Origin: Corella eumyota
Lineage: Eukaryota > Chordata > Ascidiacea > Phlebobranchia > Corellidae
DNA length: 64,000 nt
NCBI GenBank assembly: GCA_963082875.1
Contig: OY720099.1
Coordinates: 16,721,066-16,785,065, forward strand
Reading direction: 5' to 3'
Below are positions 34,101-45,800 of the stretch, piece by piece; within the stretch, counting starts at the first letter, position 1; every line of letters begins with the position of its first letter. Under the pieces are notes generated by a model. That model was not told the DNA's origin. It did not search any database and worked only from the letters and a program-made list of their open reading frames with translations. The translations under genes were made by a program, and so were the position numbers.

Positions 34101-36886
34101 GGCATAAATAGAAAGGTTTTTGGAAAAGAAAGTAATTGAACCACAGCTATACCAATAAATATTACTTTTACACTTAACCCCGATTGATATAAAACCTTTA
34201 CCACAGTTCCCAACCAGGCGGAAGCAGTCAAGGCACAATAAAAAAGGGCAAGCAGGAGAAGTCGTTTTTTTGGAAACAGATTGGCTGTGGGTAAGTTTCC
34301 ACCGTTTAGTATACCACCACAACCCACAATAAAAGGAACAGCAACATACAAAGTCCAAGAGGTCTCAGGCTTAGAAAAGGCGACCAACAGAAACCCAATA
34401 ATGATACAGACATTTCCTAGTGCAGATGTTACCCATGTGCCATACAGATAGTATACCACTCCCCATATTATATACAAGATGTCTGAAAACATGTAGGATA
34501 TGGTAAACAGGCGACTAAGAGTCTCAGTCTGATCAGTGCATGTCATATTTAAAGTTGAATTTCTGTTTGTTGAATTGTGCAGGCACTTCGAACTGAAATA
34601 ACCTTGTTGTTCCAACACAAAACTGACAGGACCCCAACCATATGGTAATCCGTTGACATAAATTGTTTCAAGAAATGCAAAAACCACGGTCAAATAATCC
34701 TTAACATTTTTCGGCATCTTCATTTTCGCTTTCCGCTTTTTTTTTAAATTGAATAAATATAGCACTTGCTTCACTTAGCATACATTTAAATGTTATTTAC
34801 ATATCTTTGCATTTAATCTGTGCACATCACGTAAGTCGATAATTTTAAAACAGGCTACCGAATATACTACGCTAAAAAGTTTTGAATTTCGTTAAAATTT
34901 TCTTGCTAAAGTGTTAAAAATGCCCAAAAATTTTAATTAATGTGATATATCCTTCCTGGATAGAAATTTCATACAACAAAGTTATTTAATATTTGTAAAA
35001 TCTTTTCGTTTTTGAATCAACTAATTATAAATTTTCATTTAACTTCACTGATGCTAACTATTTAAAAAATTTAAAATAAGCTACAGCACTTTTTAAACTT
35101 ATCTAATTTTTTGAGGGCTTTAATTTATGTATGAATTATTTTAGCAACAAAGATTTAAAATTCTGATTAATTTAATGGATTGTTAAAGTACCTGTAAACT
35201 TTTAAGATGGACCAAACACTTTAAATCATCTTTTGTCATTACTCGCTTAAGTTGTGGGTGTCTGGAAAACTAAAATAAAAAAAAAATTTTAAATTACTAT
35301 TAATTCCATAAATAGGTTAGTATATGAAATAATTCTTTTAAAAAAGAGTATGCAAATAACTCACTGGTGCCATCTTGCTGTGAGAAAAAATTCTTTTTTT
35401 AAATAATATATACTTTACCTAGCCTGGTGTAGTGGTAAGAACACTTGCTTCACCACACATGAGGTCGTGGGTTCAATTCCCAGTGATCTTATGCTGTAGC
35501 GCCCTTGAGTAAGGCGCTATAAACGGTATGAACTCCTGCTGAGCCAGAACTTAATCAGCAGCTTAATTATCGGGCAATTAGAATCTTTAATATCCCAAAC
35601 TGCTAAAGGCAACTCAAGACTGGGTCGGAGTAACTGATGTTACCCTATGTTTAAGTCGCACATTTACTTTCCCACATCAAGGATAAAGATAAATACAAAA
35701 AAACATACTAAGCATTAAATAAATAACCAAGTCAATTATTTTAAACTAAATTTAGGTAATTTAACATTCAAAAAACAAATTTTTCATGTTAACTCACCAC
35801 TGAGAGCCAAAAATTGGGAATCTTTAAAATAAATTCGTCCCTCCTTTTATAAATAGGAGATCTCAGTTTGTTGTATTTATGCTCCACTTTTAAAATCTCC
35901 TCATTTGCTTCTTGGTTGAGTCTGTCGATGTGTGATTGGCAATCTTCTATAACTGATAAGTTGGCGTGAATATATTCATCCATATCGGTTGATGCTGTCA
36001 AAAAAAGACCTTTTTAAATAAAGTTTTTTTATAAATAAAATGGTAAAAGTGGCATATTTAATGGTTTAAACATGCACTATTACTACACTTAAATTTTTTT
36101 TTATAATTATTTAATAAAATATATAATTTACATTCTTCAGTTAAATCATTGATATTTGAATCATTTAATTCATTTAATTCCTCTTCTTCATTTTCATCTT
36201 CTTCATATTCTTCTTCTGAAAACAGAAGTTTTTAAATTTATATATAATTAATTTTAAAAGTAGAGTCAAAATGCTTGCTATTTTTTTTGTATATATATAT
36301 ACATTTATCCTCGTTGTGGGAAAGTCAAATGCGCAACTTAAACATAGAGAAACATCAGTTACTCCGACCTAGTCTCGAGTTGCCTGTGGCAGTTTGGGAT
36401 ATTATAGATTATAATTGTCCGATAATTATACTGCTGGTTAAGTGCTGGCTCAACAGGAGTTCATGCCGTTTATAGCGCCTTACTCAAGGACGCTTTAGCA
36501 TGAGATCAGTGGGGATTGAACCCACGATCTCATGGTGGTGTAGCAAGTGTCTTTACCACTACACCACGCTCCCGGAATGCTTGCTTTTCATTAAATATTA
36601 GTTATTAAATTTATCTACCTTCTTCTTGTGTTTCAATTACTTCAGTTTCTTGATTTATTTCAGCACTGATGTGAAAATTTCCATTCGTGGTTGTACTTGG
36701 TTCTTTATTCACTACTTCAACATTGTCATTATTCGTCAACTCTGGTTTGTGTATAACATCAGTTATTTTTGCAAATTTTGTAGGAACCTGGTTTATTCCT
36801 TCATCATTCTCAGCAATTCTGGATCTGTTTGGCTTAATTTCAACCACACTGCTGGCATCATTATTTACTTCTGTGGGTTCAGACAT
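28110..36886 (-). CDS. SET: SET/TSPY-like NAP-family histone chaperone
   Basis: Eleven exons close in frame to 503 codons: 36619-36886, 36132-36215, 35798-35994, 35192-35269, 33051-33162, 32418-32548, 32187-32266, 28938-29032, 28819-28863, 28318-28710, 28110-28138. The N-terminus (1-120) is polar and acidic. The NAP fold spans about 120-316: a long dimerisation helix ending [20 protein letters not shown], then PNFWLSVFSRHP, the earmuff [22 protein letters not shown] and [16 protein letters not shown] very acidic tail (about 317-500) follows, as in SET and TSPYL proteins, which bind histones and inhibit PP2A. Subfamily (SET or TSPY-like) is uncertain; the tail is longer than in SET. The last exon is only 29 nt and is the least certain part. 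Intron 4 contains an SLC43A3-like gene, intron 7 the Merlin structure, and three introns carry SINEs. Confidence 0.88.
28226..28252 (+). other. G-rich run, possible G-quadruplex
   Basis: Runs of 6, 8, 3 and 3 G with short loops occur in the last intron of the chaperone gene, in otherwise AT-rich DNA. The G strand is the non-template partner of the antisense direction, so the pre-mRNA would carry the C-rich version. Confidence 0.6.
28405..28732. promoter_or_regulatory. Cluster of five TGACGTCA (CRE) palindromes in a coding exon
   Basis: Perfect TGACGTCA sites occur at 28405, 28507, 28525, 28555 and 28725; the last is just past the exon edge in the intron. A sixth is at 28085. On the coding strand they arise from Asp-Asp-Val-Ile-type codons (GATGACGTCATT), so they may reflect codon choice in an acidic tract as much as ATF/CREB binding. 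Confidence 0.5.
29114..29257 (+). mobile_element. Shortened SINE in the left arm of the inverted repeat
   Basis: Starts GGTAGCGTGGTGTAGTGGCT with box B-like GGTCCTGTGTTCGACCCC. It keeps the AAAGGCACTATAAACGA segment, then jumps directly to TCAAGGATAAACAAATATAA and the A tail, missing about 140 bp of the usual body. Confidence 0.88.
29773..30678 (-). CDS. Merlin (IS1016-like) transposase, one catalytic Asp replaced by Asn
   Basis: One uninterrupted frame of 301 codons. An N-terminal zinc ribbon uses Cys38, Cys41, Cys61 and Cys66 (MKCEGCK and WKCRNLHC). A helical region with Ala-Thr-Gln-Glu-Thr-Gly (107-112) suggests the usual HTH before the catalytic core. The DDE core shows the first Asp in [13 protein letters not shown] (Asp150) and the Glu in TQTMESYWN (Glu248). 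The second site, normally an Asp in the S-D-x-W-x-x-Y motif, reads YSNQWKEY, so position 215 is Asn, encoded AAT, one transition from GAT. Family knowledge predicts loss of cleavage activity. There are no stops or frameshifts, so decay is recent, or the protein was kept for DNA binding only. It lies antisense to nothing: host gene and transposase share the minus strand. Confidence 0.9.
   Translation of the reverse strand: MNDNTYQSTILPLLTNENPQELMQWMQSKSLLSEVMKCEGCKNVMLLNKRSDINDKYQWKCRNLHCFKHNSSVSVRKNSFFARSRLKLKQWIHLMYLWSIEADQKAATQETGISPSIVVDGYFFFRYICKNHFVQFPITLGGPGKIIEIDESCFAHKVKHHHGRTPRLSVWVFGMVERSENTSMGYMEIVEQRDAKTLLPIITKIARPGSVIYSNQWKEYRQIQRSLGFKHKIKFVDPCTRVYTQTMESYWNRHKYKIKKMKGCARHMLHSYLQEMMWRDRFNCDAFNNLCDHISAQYVFE
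31263..31644. mobile_element. GC-rich-ended MITE inserted in the right arm
   Basis: The ends are inverted relatives: CGTTTACACCAAGCGCG with CGCGCGCAACGCAAAATTTT on the left, and the reverse complement of AAATTTCGCGTTGCGCGC, TTCGCGTCCTGATTAAACC on the right. The middle is AT-rich and non-coding. The sequence is absent from the left arm of the surrounding inverted repeat, so it inserted after the arms formed. Confidence 0.7.
31872..32016 (-). mobile_element. Matched shortened SINE in the right arm
   Basis: Mirror copy of the SINE at 29114-29257 with the same internal deletion and shared private substitutions (TGGCTAGAACACTTGGC, TTTACTACAT). The two are therefore copies of one insertion, not independent insertions. 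Confidence 0.88.
32572..32858 (-). mobile_element. tRNA-derived SINE in chaperone intron
   Basis: Full-length copy, oligo-T at the left and CTGCCAG head at the right, with moderately diverged boxes. It begins only 24 bp from the exon at 32418-32548. Confidence 0.9.
33350..34774 (-). CDS. SLC43A3: SLC43A3-like major facilitator, intronless, nested in an intron
   Basis: A 474-residue single-exon gene with about 12 hydrophobic segments. A large first loop carries N-glycosylation sites ([13 protein letters not shown]), and a polar central loop (about 225-265) splits the two six-helix halves. Similarity to SLC43A3 is seen in [10 protein letters not shown] near the start, [20 protein letters not shown] after helix 5, FLFMPKMHF before the central loop, and [20 protein letters not shown] with [11 protein letters not shown] near the end. 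SLC43A3 is an equilibrative purine nucleobase transporter in mammals; the substrate here is inferred. The gene lies wholly inside intron 4 of the SET-like gene on the same strand. Lack of introns among intron-rich neighbours suggests retroposition, though no A tail remains. The ATG at 34774 is followed by further in-frame ATGs that could also start translation. Confidence 0.8.
   Translation of the reverse strand: MKQVLYLFNLKKKRKAKMKMPKNVKDYLTVVFAFLETIYVNGLPYGWGPVSFVLEQQGYFSSKCLHNSTNRNSTLNMTCTDQTETLSRLFTISYMFSDILYIIWGVVYYLYGTWVTSALGNVCIIIGFLLVAFSKPETSWTLYVAVPFIVGCGGILNGGNLPTANLFPKKRLLLLALFYCALTASAWLGTVVKVLYQSGLSVKVIFIGIAVVQLLSFPKTFLFMPKMHFDVIDVDANNEEISLVQKQNDTKHDLDLNKNKHQSLFSVLFSFKYIIFIFYYSLTHVYIVFKFGSIYPWLLSSSHGNLSVASKYLNIYGITLFCGLGIPLVLSWLILHLVGRYKKKHNCSLDVCLRLSTRYQFLAVCITNVILSSSVLVPNLPFQIFSFLCLLTLKNLFNCSAASFILSYFPLKYYGIAMGLKNGVTAPMEIAQFPLYTVIFKSFHGDFFVVNLVFFGTSVLFLIFVIIWLVKAKN
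35419..35703 (+). mobile_element. tRNA-derived SINE in chaperone intron
   Basis: Full-length copy with an excellent box B (GGTCGTGGGTTCAATTCCC) and AAATACAAAAAAA tail, antisense to the host gene. Confidence 0.93.
36281..36575 (-). mobile_element. tRNA-derived SINE in chaperone intron 1
   Basis: Full-length reverse-strand copy, oligo-T at 36281 and head ending CTACACCACGCTCCCGG, close to consensus. Confidence 0.93.
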
Positions 36887-37814
36887 TATCTTAATATTGT
36901 AAAAGTATATCTAGATAAAAAGAAAGTAATTTTGCTTAATTATTTAGTTTTATTGCTTTAAAGTTAACAGCTAAATGACGTCAACCAATACTTTTATTTT
37001 AAAGTTATTAAAAACGTATGGTTCCTTTTGTTTATACGACCATACGTATTTAAATGCAAACGTACATCTGAACGCTAACATGTCTGCTAATTTGTTAAAC
37101 TATTTAAAAATAGGTTGATATTCAATAAAATACCGAATTTTTACGCTTACATTAACGCATTTGTAAAAAACTTTCTGGATTTTCATTTTAAGCTACGCTA
37201 GGCTTAACAAAAACGCTTTTATAATGATTAATCGCAAAACCTTACACACTTCCTATAATAAAGTAAACAACTGGCGGGATTACTACGTTTTTCAATGCAG
37301 CGAATTCGCATTCATTCGTTTGCTTATTATCGCCATTTTATTCCACTAAATTCACTCCTACTCATGTGAATTGACAAATAATAAAACATTTTGTACGATC
37401 ATAACGATAACTATCTGTTCATTTTAATATAATTTTTTTTTAATTTAACAGAATTTCATATATTTGACGAAAATCATTTAATAAAAAAATAGATAATTAC
37501 GCAAGAAAAGGCTCATGTCCACCAATCGTTGTTAATATAGCAATTGCGGTAAAATGTTGACAACTTTATTTATCCTCTATTTAATAAATATTATTACAAC
37601 ATCAGTTTAAAGTTTTTAAAACAATTAACATTAACAAGTTTAGTTTTTTAAAGTTTACTATAAATCCTACCGTAATATTAACCATGAGTAATTATCACGC
37701 TGTTTTCGGCCCATAAGAACTGTTTTCGGCCCATTTAAAATAGAAAATTGAACATTGGTTTAGTGTAATCTAAAATTTTAAATTTCTTTAAAATCTGTAA
37801 CACAAATATATCAA
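36887..37814. promoter_or_regulatory. Upstream region of the SET-like gene
   Basis: This is presumably the promoter and 5' UTR. A perfect CRE palindrome TGACGTCA lies at 36976-36983, about 90 bp before the start codon. At 37700-37735 the octadecamer CTGTTTTCGGCCCATAAG is followed by a near copy. No other gene is seen. Confidence 0.45.
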
Positions 37815-38475
37815 ACTAGATTTATTTGATAAATAAAATATGGTTCGAAATCATTTCATTATTTTTAAAATTAATTTTTATTGATAAATAAAGTTATGCA
37901 TAAAATTAACTTAACAAAGAATATTACCTAGCTTATTTAATCAAAAACTAGTATTTAATTAGTAGACTAAAAATCTATAAGTTATTGAACTAAAAAAATT
38001 TCAGATCAAAATTACTATAAAAGTTTTAAAAAATCAATCTTTAATTTTTCAATCAACAAACAAGTAATTTAATATACTTAACAAACAAAAATTAATTTTT
38101 TAACCCAGTTTTTAGTTGTTGATATCACAATATACATTAAACAAAGTTTTGAATGCCAAAAATTGTTTTACAATTTTCAATCAATAAACAAGCATTTAAA
38201 TACAACAAACAAACAAAAAAAATTTTAAATATGTATTTTAATTACTAATATTATAAAAAACATTATACTAAATTTTGAATGTTTAATATCGAACTTCAAT
38301 TTTTCATAAACAAACAAGAATTCACTTATAATAAACAAACAAAAATTAAATTCATTTTTGAGTTAATAATATTATGATATATATCTGACCAAAATTTAAA
38401 AAATTTGGATGAGTAAATAAAAATACTGACAATAACAATATGTTTCGAAATCTAAGATTTCAAACCATAATTATA
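37815..38475. mobile_element. Solitary relative of the satellite monomer with terminal inverted repeats
   Basis: It begins ACTAGATTTATTTGATAAAT, then ATATGGTTCGAAATC, and ends GACAATAACAATATG with the palindrome and GATTTCAAACCATAAT. The first 12-13 bp of the core (ATGGTTCGAAATC) and the last (GATTTCAAACCAT) are inverted with one change. The interior (about 38000-38400) matches window positions 1-400 closely. So this is a single dispersed copy of the family that builds the array. Confidence 0.8.
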
Positions 38476-39898
38476 ACCTTTTTTTAATAACCCGAATTTG
38501 TAACAAAGCACTTTTTAGCCCAAAACCTAAATAGGAAATTTAACTGATATTGATTAAACTTCATTTTTTAAATAAGTAACAATCATTAAAAAGACAAAAT
38601 ATTTTTTATTATTTAAATCTTTATTATTACAGCCTAAAAAAAACAAGCTAAAAGGTAGAATAGTTGCCAAATTAAACATTTTATGAATCTTTAAATTAAA
38701 AATTAACAATTAAAGAAAAAGGTATAAAGTTTAAAAGAAAGGAATTTTTTTTATAAACATATAAATAAAATAACAAAAACATAATTACAATATTCAAGGT
38801 AAAATTTGATTGAAAACAAACAAAAAATACCAGTGCATTCGATTAATGGCAAAAGCAAATTGCTTGCATCTTTTAAAAAACCAACAATTAAATGAATAAA
38901 ATAATTAAATGAATTATGTTGAGGTAGGTACTAACTATGATTCAAATCTTAAAAATTAAAATTTTTCTATAGTATGCTTCAATATTGAAAAGTCGTTTTC
39001 TTAGTCTTTAAAAATGAACTAAATACCAAAATACATCATAAAGTAAAGTTAAAATTGTCATAATTAACATTAAAAAGTGAATTTAATAGAGGAATATTGT
39101 ACTAAGTGTAAAACAATAAAGAAATAAAATAGATTTAATAATACTTGGTTTAAATGGAAATTTAATTTAAAGTGCAATTTTTGAACACTTGAGCACCGAA
39201 AACCACAATGCATACTATCAAAAATTATATTGCCAAAAAAAATTGGGTTTGCATTAAATATAAACTCGAAAATCATGATTTTAAAATTTAATGCCAAAAC
39301 TAGAAAAAAATTGGTTTAGTTTCGAAATTAAAGAAATACTCTATATTGAATAAAAAAAAACATAATTAAATGTAGGAAAATGTGTAGATTGTCATAACTA
39401 ATAAAATGACTGTTAGTTTTGTCAAAAATTAACTAAAAAGGAAAGAATGAAGAACAAACAGGCATTTATTCAGAACAATAAGAAATACTAAAAATATCCT
39501 AATTTCTTAAAAAATATAACTACCGAAGACTGATAAAATACAAATGGTAGTCTATATGTAAAAATGGGAAAAAAATGGTAGTTTATATGTAAAAATGGGA
39601 AAAAAATGGTTGTTTATATGTAAAAATGTGAAAAGGTAGGTTTAATACATAGATTTATTGCCTAATTTTAATTTGTTGGAAGATTTGGATTAAGGCAAAT
39701 CAAAGGCACAAATTCCTTAAGCCGTGCATATATTAAGAAACTGTATTCTAAATTATGTGCAGTTCGCTAAAAAATATAGACAGCTCAAATCAGTTTTCAG
39801 TCAAATCTTCAAGGTAGTTTCCCTAACTTATTACAACCCTAGATAACATTTATCTAAGTAATAACCCAATTTAATGAGCTGAAAGTTGGAAATCAAAT
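38476..39898. other. 3' flank of the SLCO gene, no gene seen
   Basis: AT-rich sequence after the SLCO stop codon; much of it is probably 3' UTR. It includes a small tandem repeat at 39543-39635. I see no coding exon. Confidence 0.45.
39543..39635. repeat. Three tandem copies of a 31-bp unit
   Basis: AATGGTAGTTTATATGTAAA plus AATGGGAAAAA is repeated at 39543, 39574 and 39605 with one or two differences, in the likely 3' UTR of SLCO. Confidence 0.9.
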
Positions 39899-42800
39899 CT
39901 AAAGTTTGACATCGTCGTGTTTCGGCTTATTGCTTTGTACAGGAATATTTGTAGAAATCAAGTTTAGTTTTAGGCAGTTTTTCTTGGCGATCAATGACCT
40001 TTGGCTCCCACTACTGTTCACTGAAGACTCACTAGAGCTAGTTATTCCGTCGGATAGGTTGATTTCATTGAGGGAGATGTCTCGTGATGTGGAAGGCTCG
40101 CATGCTTTTCTATCTTCATCGCAACGATTCGATTCCTGTTGAATTGTATCTTGCTGTGTCGAGACTAAAAAATATTTTATTTTATATTTGTTGCTAATTA
40201 TTAAATGCAAAATGTTTTCGAAAAAATATAAATCTTGAAAAATCCTAACCAAAATTATCCCCTACTAACATTTAAATATGGCAAAATTTACCCTTACCAC
40301 CCTAACCCTGTAACTAGGTGTCCCAACTTCAAAGTACCCCAATAAATTCTTGGTAATTAACTTCCGTATAAATGGCATTAAACACTTACCGATATTAATC
40401 GATGGAATTTGGTTGTTCTGATTATTTTTGTTCTTGTTTTTAATTTTCGAGAGTTGTTTTTTGCGCCTTAACCTTCTCCATCGGGTGGTGTGTGTGTGTT
40501 GCGAGTGTTCACGCCGACACAAAATCCATGACAAAAACACAAAAAAGCAGGCTACAAGTTTTAAAGCAAAAGCAAGGCCGAAAAATATGTAGCGAAAACG
40601 GTCAGCATCGTAGACCTACATAAAACAAAAAATACAATTTTGTTTTATATTTGAACAAAATAATTTTGTATAACTTGGTGTTTGTTTTAAATATGAAGAT
40701 AATATTTTCATAAAACTTAGTGTTTTGTTTTAAATTTGTAACTTCAACTGGACTTAAAAATTTACAACATTTTATTTTCATTTTTTTACATCTGTCTCAT
40801 GGGAAATAAATTTGTTTAAAGTCATATATTAGCGATATTTTTATACTCAAAAATTATTAAAGTTGGTGTCACTGAACACAAAAATGATTTTAACTTTAAA
40901 TAATTTCACCTTCTTTTTAAGTTATACAACTTCTAAAAAAAAATTAAAATTAATAAAAGGAAAGCAAAGCCCTGTTTGTGATGACGTAGAAAGTACTAGC
41001 TTGTATACATTCCTTACGCTACTTAGTACTTTCTACATCACACAAAAATTATGGTAACCTGGTTCTTTATGCTAATCATTTTCCAGTATTTTTGAAAATT
41101 GAATTGTAAGTACCACAGACATTTTTTAAAGATTTTAAAGCTATTTTGTGATTCATTGTCAACCATACTAATGTGCTATATACATCACTTACTAAATTGC
41201 AAAACTCTGTAACCTAACACTTTAAATGAAAATAAATAAATATTTTTATTTACATACCAAACATGACCCTGTATCATTTTGGCACTGATCAGTTACCCCA
41301 TTCCACAACAAACAAGCTTGATCAATTGCCACTCCAAAGTATATAGGAGCTGGAATGTAGGCTGAGAAAAAAAATTATAAAAAAAAAAAAATTATTATTT
41401 ACGCAAAATTTATAGGCCTATATATTTTTGGTATAGCAATTTTTTTAGGGTATTTTTTGTGACAGAGATTTAAATGCTTTTGTGTGGATAACAAATGGGA
41501 AGTGTTTACAAAATATGTTGGAAAAGCTTTGTACGAATTGATATGTAATCTTATTGATTTTAAAGTAACAATAAAACTGATATTAGGGGGATTTTACAAA
41601 GTCTGATATTAGGGGGATTTTACAAAGTCCTTTCATCTCCGGAAATAACAAAATTCCTAAAATTCTTCAAGTATTATCAACAATTAGACCACATTTAACA
41701 TACCTTAGCTACAGAACAACACATTTTAAAAATTCAATTTTTTTACTATTGAGAATTGTTTAGTAATTTACCTAGGGTCCTGAAAAATACAAACTGAAGA
41801 CCGGCAGCAAATGGTCTTTCATCATTCTTAACACATCTGTAAGTTACCATTAAAGATGGTGTGTGGGCACATACAGTCGCCTGTTTAAAAAAAAACAATT
41901 TTTTAGGTAATTTTTTTTTTTATGTAAGTAATTTCAAACCATTCTTGCCAAAAATTGGATAATATTTTTTAGAAAAAAGGGGCAAAAATTACCATAGTAA
42001 CGAGAAAAAGACAGAAGAGAAAGGGAATAAAAGTTGAGGTGCAATCTCTTTCACATTCCCCGATCGTGGCAATTGCTCCGGTTGCATTTATTGACGAAAC
42101 GCAGGAACAACTTGAATAAGTGCTCTGTCCACAAAATTAAAAAAAAAAAAATTAAAAAAAAAAACAAAAAAAAACGAAAAATTATCTTTTTACATTTCTA
42201 TATATCCAGGTACCATTAAATCTATATATAATGGAGATTAGTAAATGATATATATATATACATATATATGTGTCCAATGTGGTGCGCAGGTAAATTATCA
42301 CATGTAAATAATAGTTGAGAATTGCGACCATATAACGACAATTAAAATATCGACCTTAGAGCAGGCTATTGACTAGTATATTTAAAAATACAAAACAAAA
42401 TTTATTATTACTTAGAATTTAAAGCCTAAGATATAATATGGATAAATTTCATGCAAAATTGGTCATACTCTACATATAAATACTCAGGACTTGAATAAAT
42501 TGTAAAAATTTTGAAAAAAAAATAATTTTGATAAAACTCTACCTCGGATAAATTGTTGGAACACCCAGCATAGCAAGGATTGTAGAAAGTCATTCCTTCC
42601 ACACACACAGGGTTGTATGTGGATGCCATGCATGAACACTCTCCATTGCATATTGACATAAGACCTGTCATCACACTGAAAAAACATAAAACATTTACAA
42701 TTAAAATATTTGTGTATTGCAACCCTACATAACCTGCAACCAACATAATAATGGTTTTACATAGGAAATTTTTTCAACAACTTTTTACATGAAAACTTTT

Positions 42801-45800
42801 TTTAAATATTTAATTTTTGTTTTAAATTTTTAATTACTAAACATTTATATTTAAACTTATGTATATTTACTAAATAAACACAAAGTTAGCTGTTATAAGA
42901 AATATTCCAGTTCAAATAATACAAGTTTAATAATTAATGAAAAATAAATTACATCATCATAATAAAATTAATTTATTTGTTAACCTTAAATACTATAAAG
43001 CCGGTAAATAGTAAATGCCTTTCAAAATATTTCATTGAAAATTAATACCAAATATTCCTACTACAAATTGCCTTAGTAGAAAAGTCACCTAATTACTAGT
43101 ATCAAGGGGAAATAGGGCTATTAATTTAAAGGTAATTATTAGTTACCAATGTTTCTAAAGTACAGATGCTATTCTCATATGTTTAATACATATGCTTTGA
43201 TGTCATATTGTAAAGAGAAACAAAGATATGACACAGAAAATTGAATAAAATACCAAACAACAGAATATAGAGGAAGTAGTTGGGTATTAAAGGCAAAAAG
43301 AAAAACTAAAATTTGAAACAAAAAAGTCCCGTTATGAACCTATTATTGAATAACAACAAAACCACCTAATCAGTAAATAAAAATGAACAAAAACATTACC
43401 TATCTGTTGTTGGGTCCTTCGGAAAACTGTTGACGCCAACCACTTGTGTTGAATCACAAGCAATAAGGAACACTGAGATGAACAACAACATGGATAATAG
43501 GTTAGACAACAACGCCGTCTGTGCACAGCCTGTCATATTTAACTTTAATCTTTTAATGATATAACCGCCTAACAGGATTCCAGTTCCGGCACTGGGTACT
43601 AAGACTGCACCTAAAAATTATAAAATTGATTTGTTTAGTTGATATTATATGATCATTTATCTTACCAACCTAGGTTAAGTTGTAATTTTTTCGGTGAATA
43701 TTGCAATAAGTTGGATATTACAGTGTAGTAATTTTAATATACTTTTAAGTAGGTATTTTAAAAACATGCTAACAAAAGAACTGCCAAAGGCAACTTAAGT
43801 CTATGTTGAGATACCGTTGATTAACCAATGTTAAGGCTCTAAACTAGGCAACCAATGTTAAAGTTCTGCACTACCATTTAATTTAAACAAAAATACCTTT
43901 AAAAGTAAAGTGTAAAAAATGGTATAAACATAAAATAAAAAAATTACCAGTTAATACACTAGAGTTTACTGTGTCCACATTGAAATGACTTTGCAGATAT
44001 TTTGGCACAAAGGTCAAAAATGCAGTGACGATTGAAAACTCTAACGTAGCTGAGCATGTAACACACATATAAATGGGGTTCGATAACAGCGACAAAAAAG
44101 CTCTTGGCATTTCTAAAACAAGATAGTTTAAATAATTATTGGTAATTATATGTTAGTAAGAAATTACCATTAAAAAATATTTTTTAACCATGCAAGTAAA
44201 TGAAAAATTATTTTTACCCTTAAAATTTTTTCCAAAACTTATAACAGAAGTGTCCAGACTGTCCACTGTGGTCCCAGTATCCGTGGTAACAGTCACTGGG
44301 GTCATGGGGTCACCCATGGGGGTTGTAGAGGGAGTTTCCCTAAAATTAAAAAAAATTATTTTATTTTTGATTAAACTCAAAAAGTAAAGTGGAATAAATC
44401 TAATTTTAAGTTCGTAAAAAATATTATTTAAATTATTTTATTTATAAAAAAAAAATTAATTTATTCTTACAGAGGTTCGTCTCGCATTGGCATCCTCAGT
44501 TGGCGTGGAAACATGAGTAGGAACAAAGAAGAGAGAAGAATTAAAGCTGCACAAACCAGGTAACCCAACCACCTAAGTTAATTATTAAAATTTAATAAAA
44601 CACTAAAAATAGAGCAAATAATACTTTGTAAAACACAAAAATAAAAATTTAAAGTGCGACATTGAAGAGTTTTGTAAAGCATGTTAGTATGGTTGACACT
44701 GAATCATAAAATGGCTTTAAAACCTTTAAAAAATGTCTGTGGTACTTACAATTTAATTTTCAGTTAAAACCGTTTTAGTGTTCAGTGACACCAACTTTAT
44801 TAAGTTTTAAGTAAAAAGAATTTGCCAATATAGGACTTTAAATTAAATATTGATATAATTTACTTTAGATTTAACAGAATGTAATTTAAAAAAATTAACT
44901 AATATTAAAAATGAATATATGAATCAAAAAATCAATGTTAGCTTCATAATTGTTTTTATTTTACTTATTTTTTCCTTACCATGCCCCTAGAAAGGTCTCA
45001 TCTGTTGAAATGTCGTTCCCAATATCGATGTAAAAAGTTAGAAACAAACCCCCAAGTAAATAACCTGCTGCCGGTCCAACAGCCCCAATGGCATAAATTA
45101 AAGCTAAAAAAAATTTTAAATTTGTAAAAATTTAAGTAGAAAAAAAATAGGTAAAATTTGTGTTGAATTTTTTAAATATAAAAAAACTTTTAGACAACAT
45201 TATAATATTATTAAACTTTAATTACCTTAAGAAATAAAATAACTAAAGTTTAATTAATTATTAAAAAGGATTTAATGTTTGTGAATAAAATAAATAGGCC
45301 TACTGTCATTTTAAAATATGTAATTCTTTAATATAAGCTTTACAAATATTTATACATATATGTGAAAGCTTTAAACAAATATTAAGAGTCCTAGAAATTC
45401 TAGTAAATACATACAGCATTTAAATGGGAACACTACCAATTTTCTAACACATTGATTTAACATTCTGTGAGTCAATATAAAAGTAATCAAAGCAGGGCTA
45501 ATTACATCCAATATACAAGATACCATATGGGCAATAACAACTTAAAAGACTTGGACGCTGATAGACTTAGAAAACCATTTTAATTTAAAATCAATATCGA
45601 ATGGATTTGGTATGTTTAAAAAACTTGTTAAAAGTAAAATAAGTCGGTTCTTTTTAAATGGAGAGAAAGGAGAAAACTAATTAAATATTTAACAGGACAA
45701 TTAAAATTTTGCAAAAACAAATACTGAAATCTTAAAAAAAATAAATTTCAAAAAAAAATGTTTGCAATTTTGTTATGACAAAATTTAATTATTTTTATTA

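Noticed and set aside
43760-43870. Possible SINE fragment (ACTGCCAAAGGCAACTT) in an SLCO intron
   Set aside because: Only about 20 bp resemble the family and no tail or box is present.
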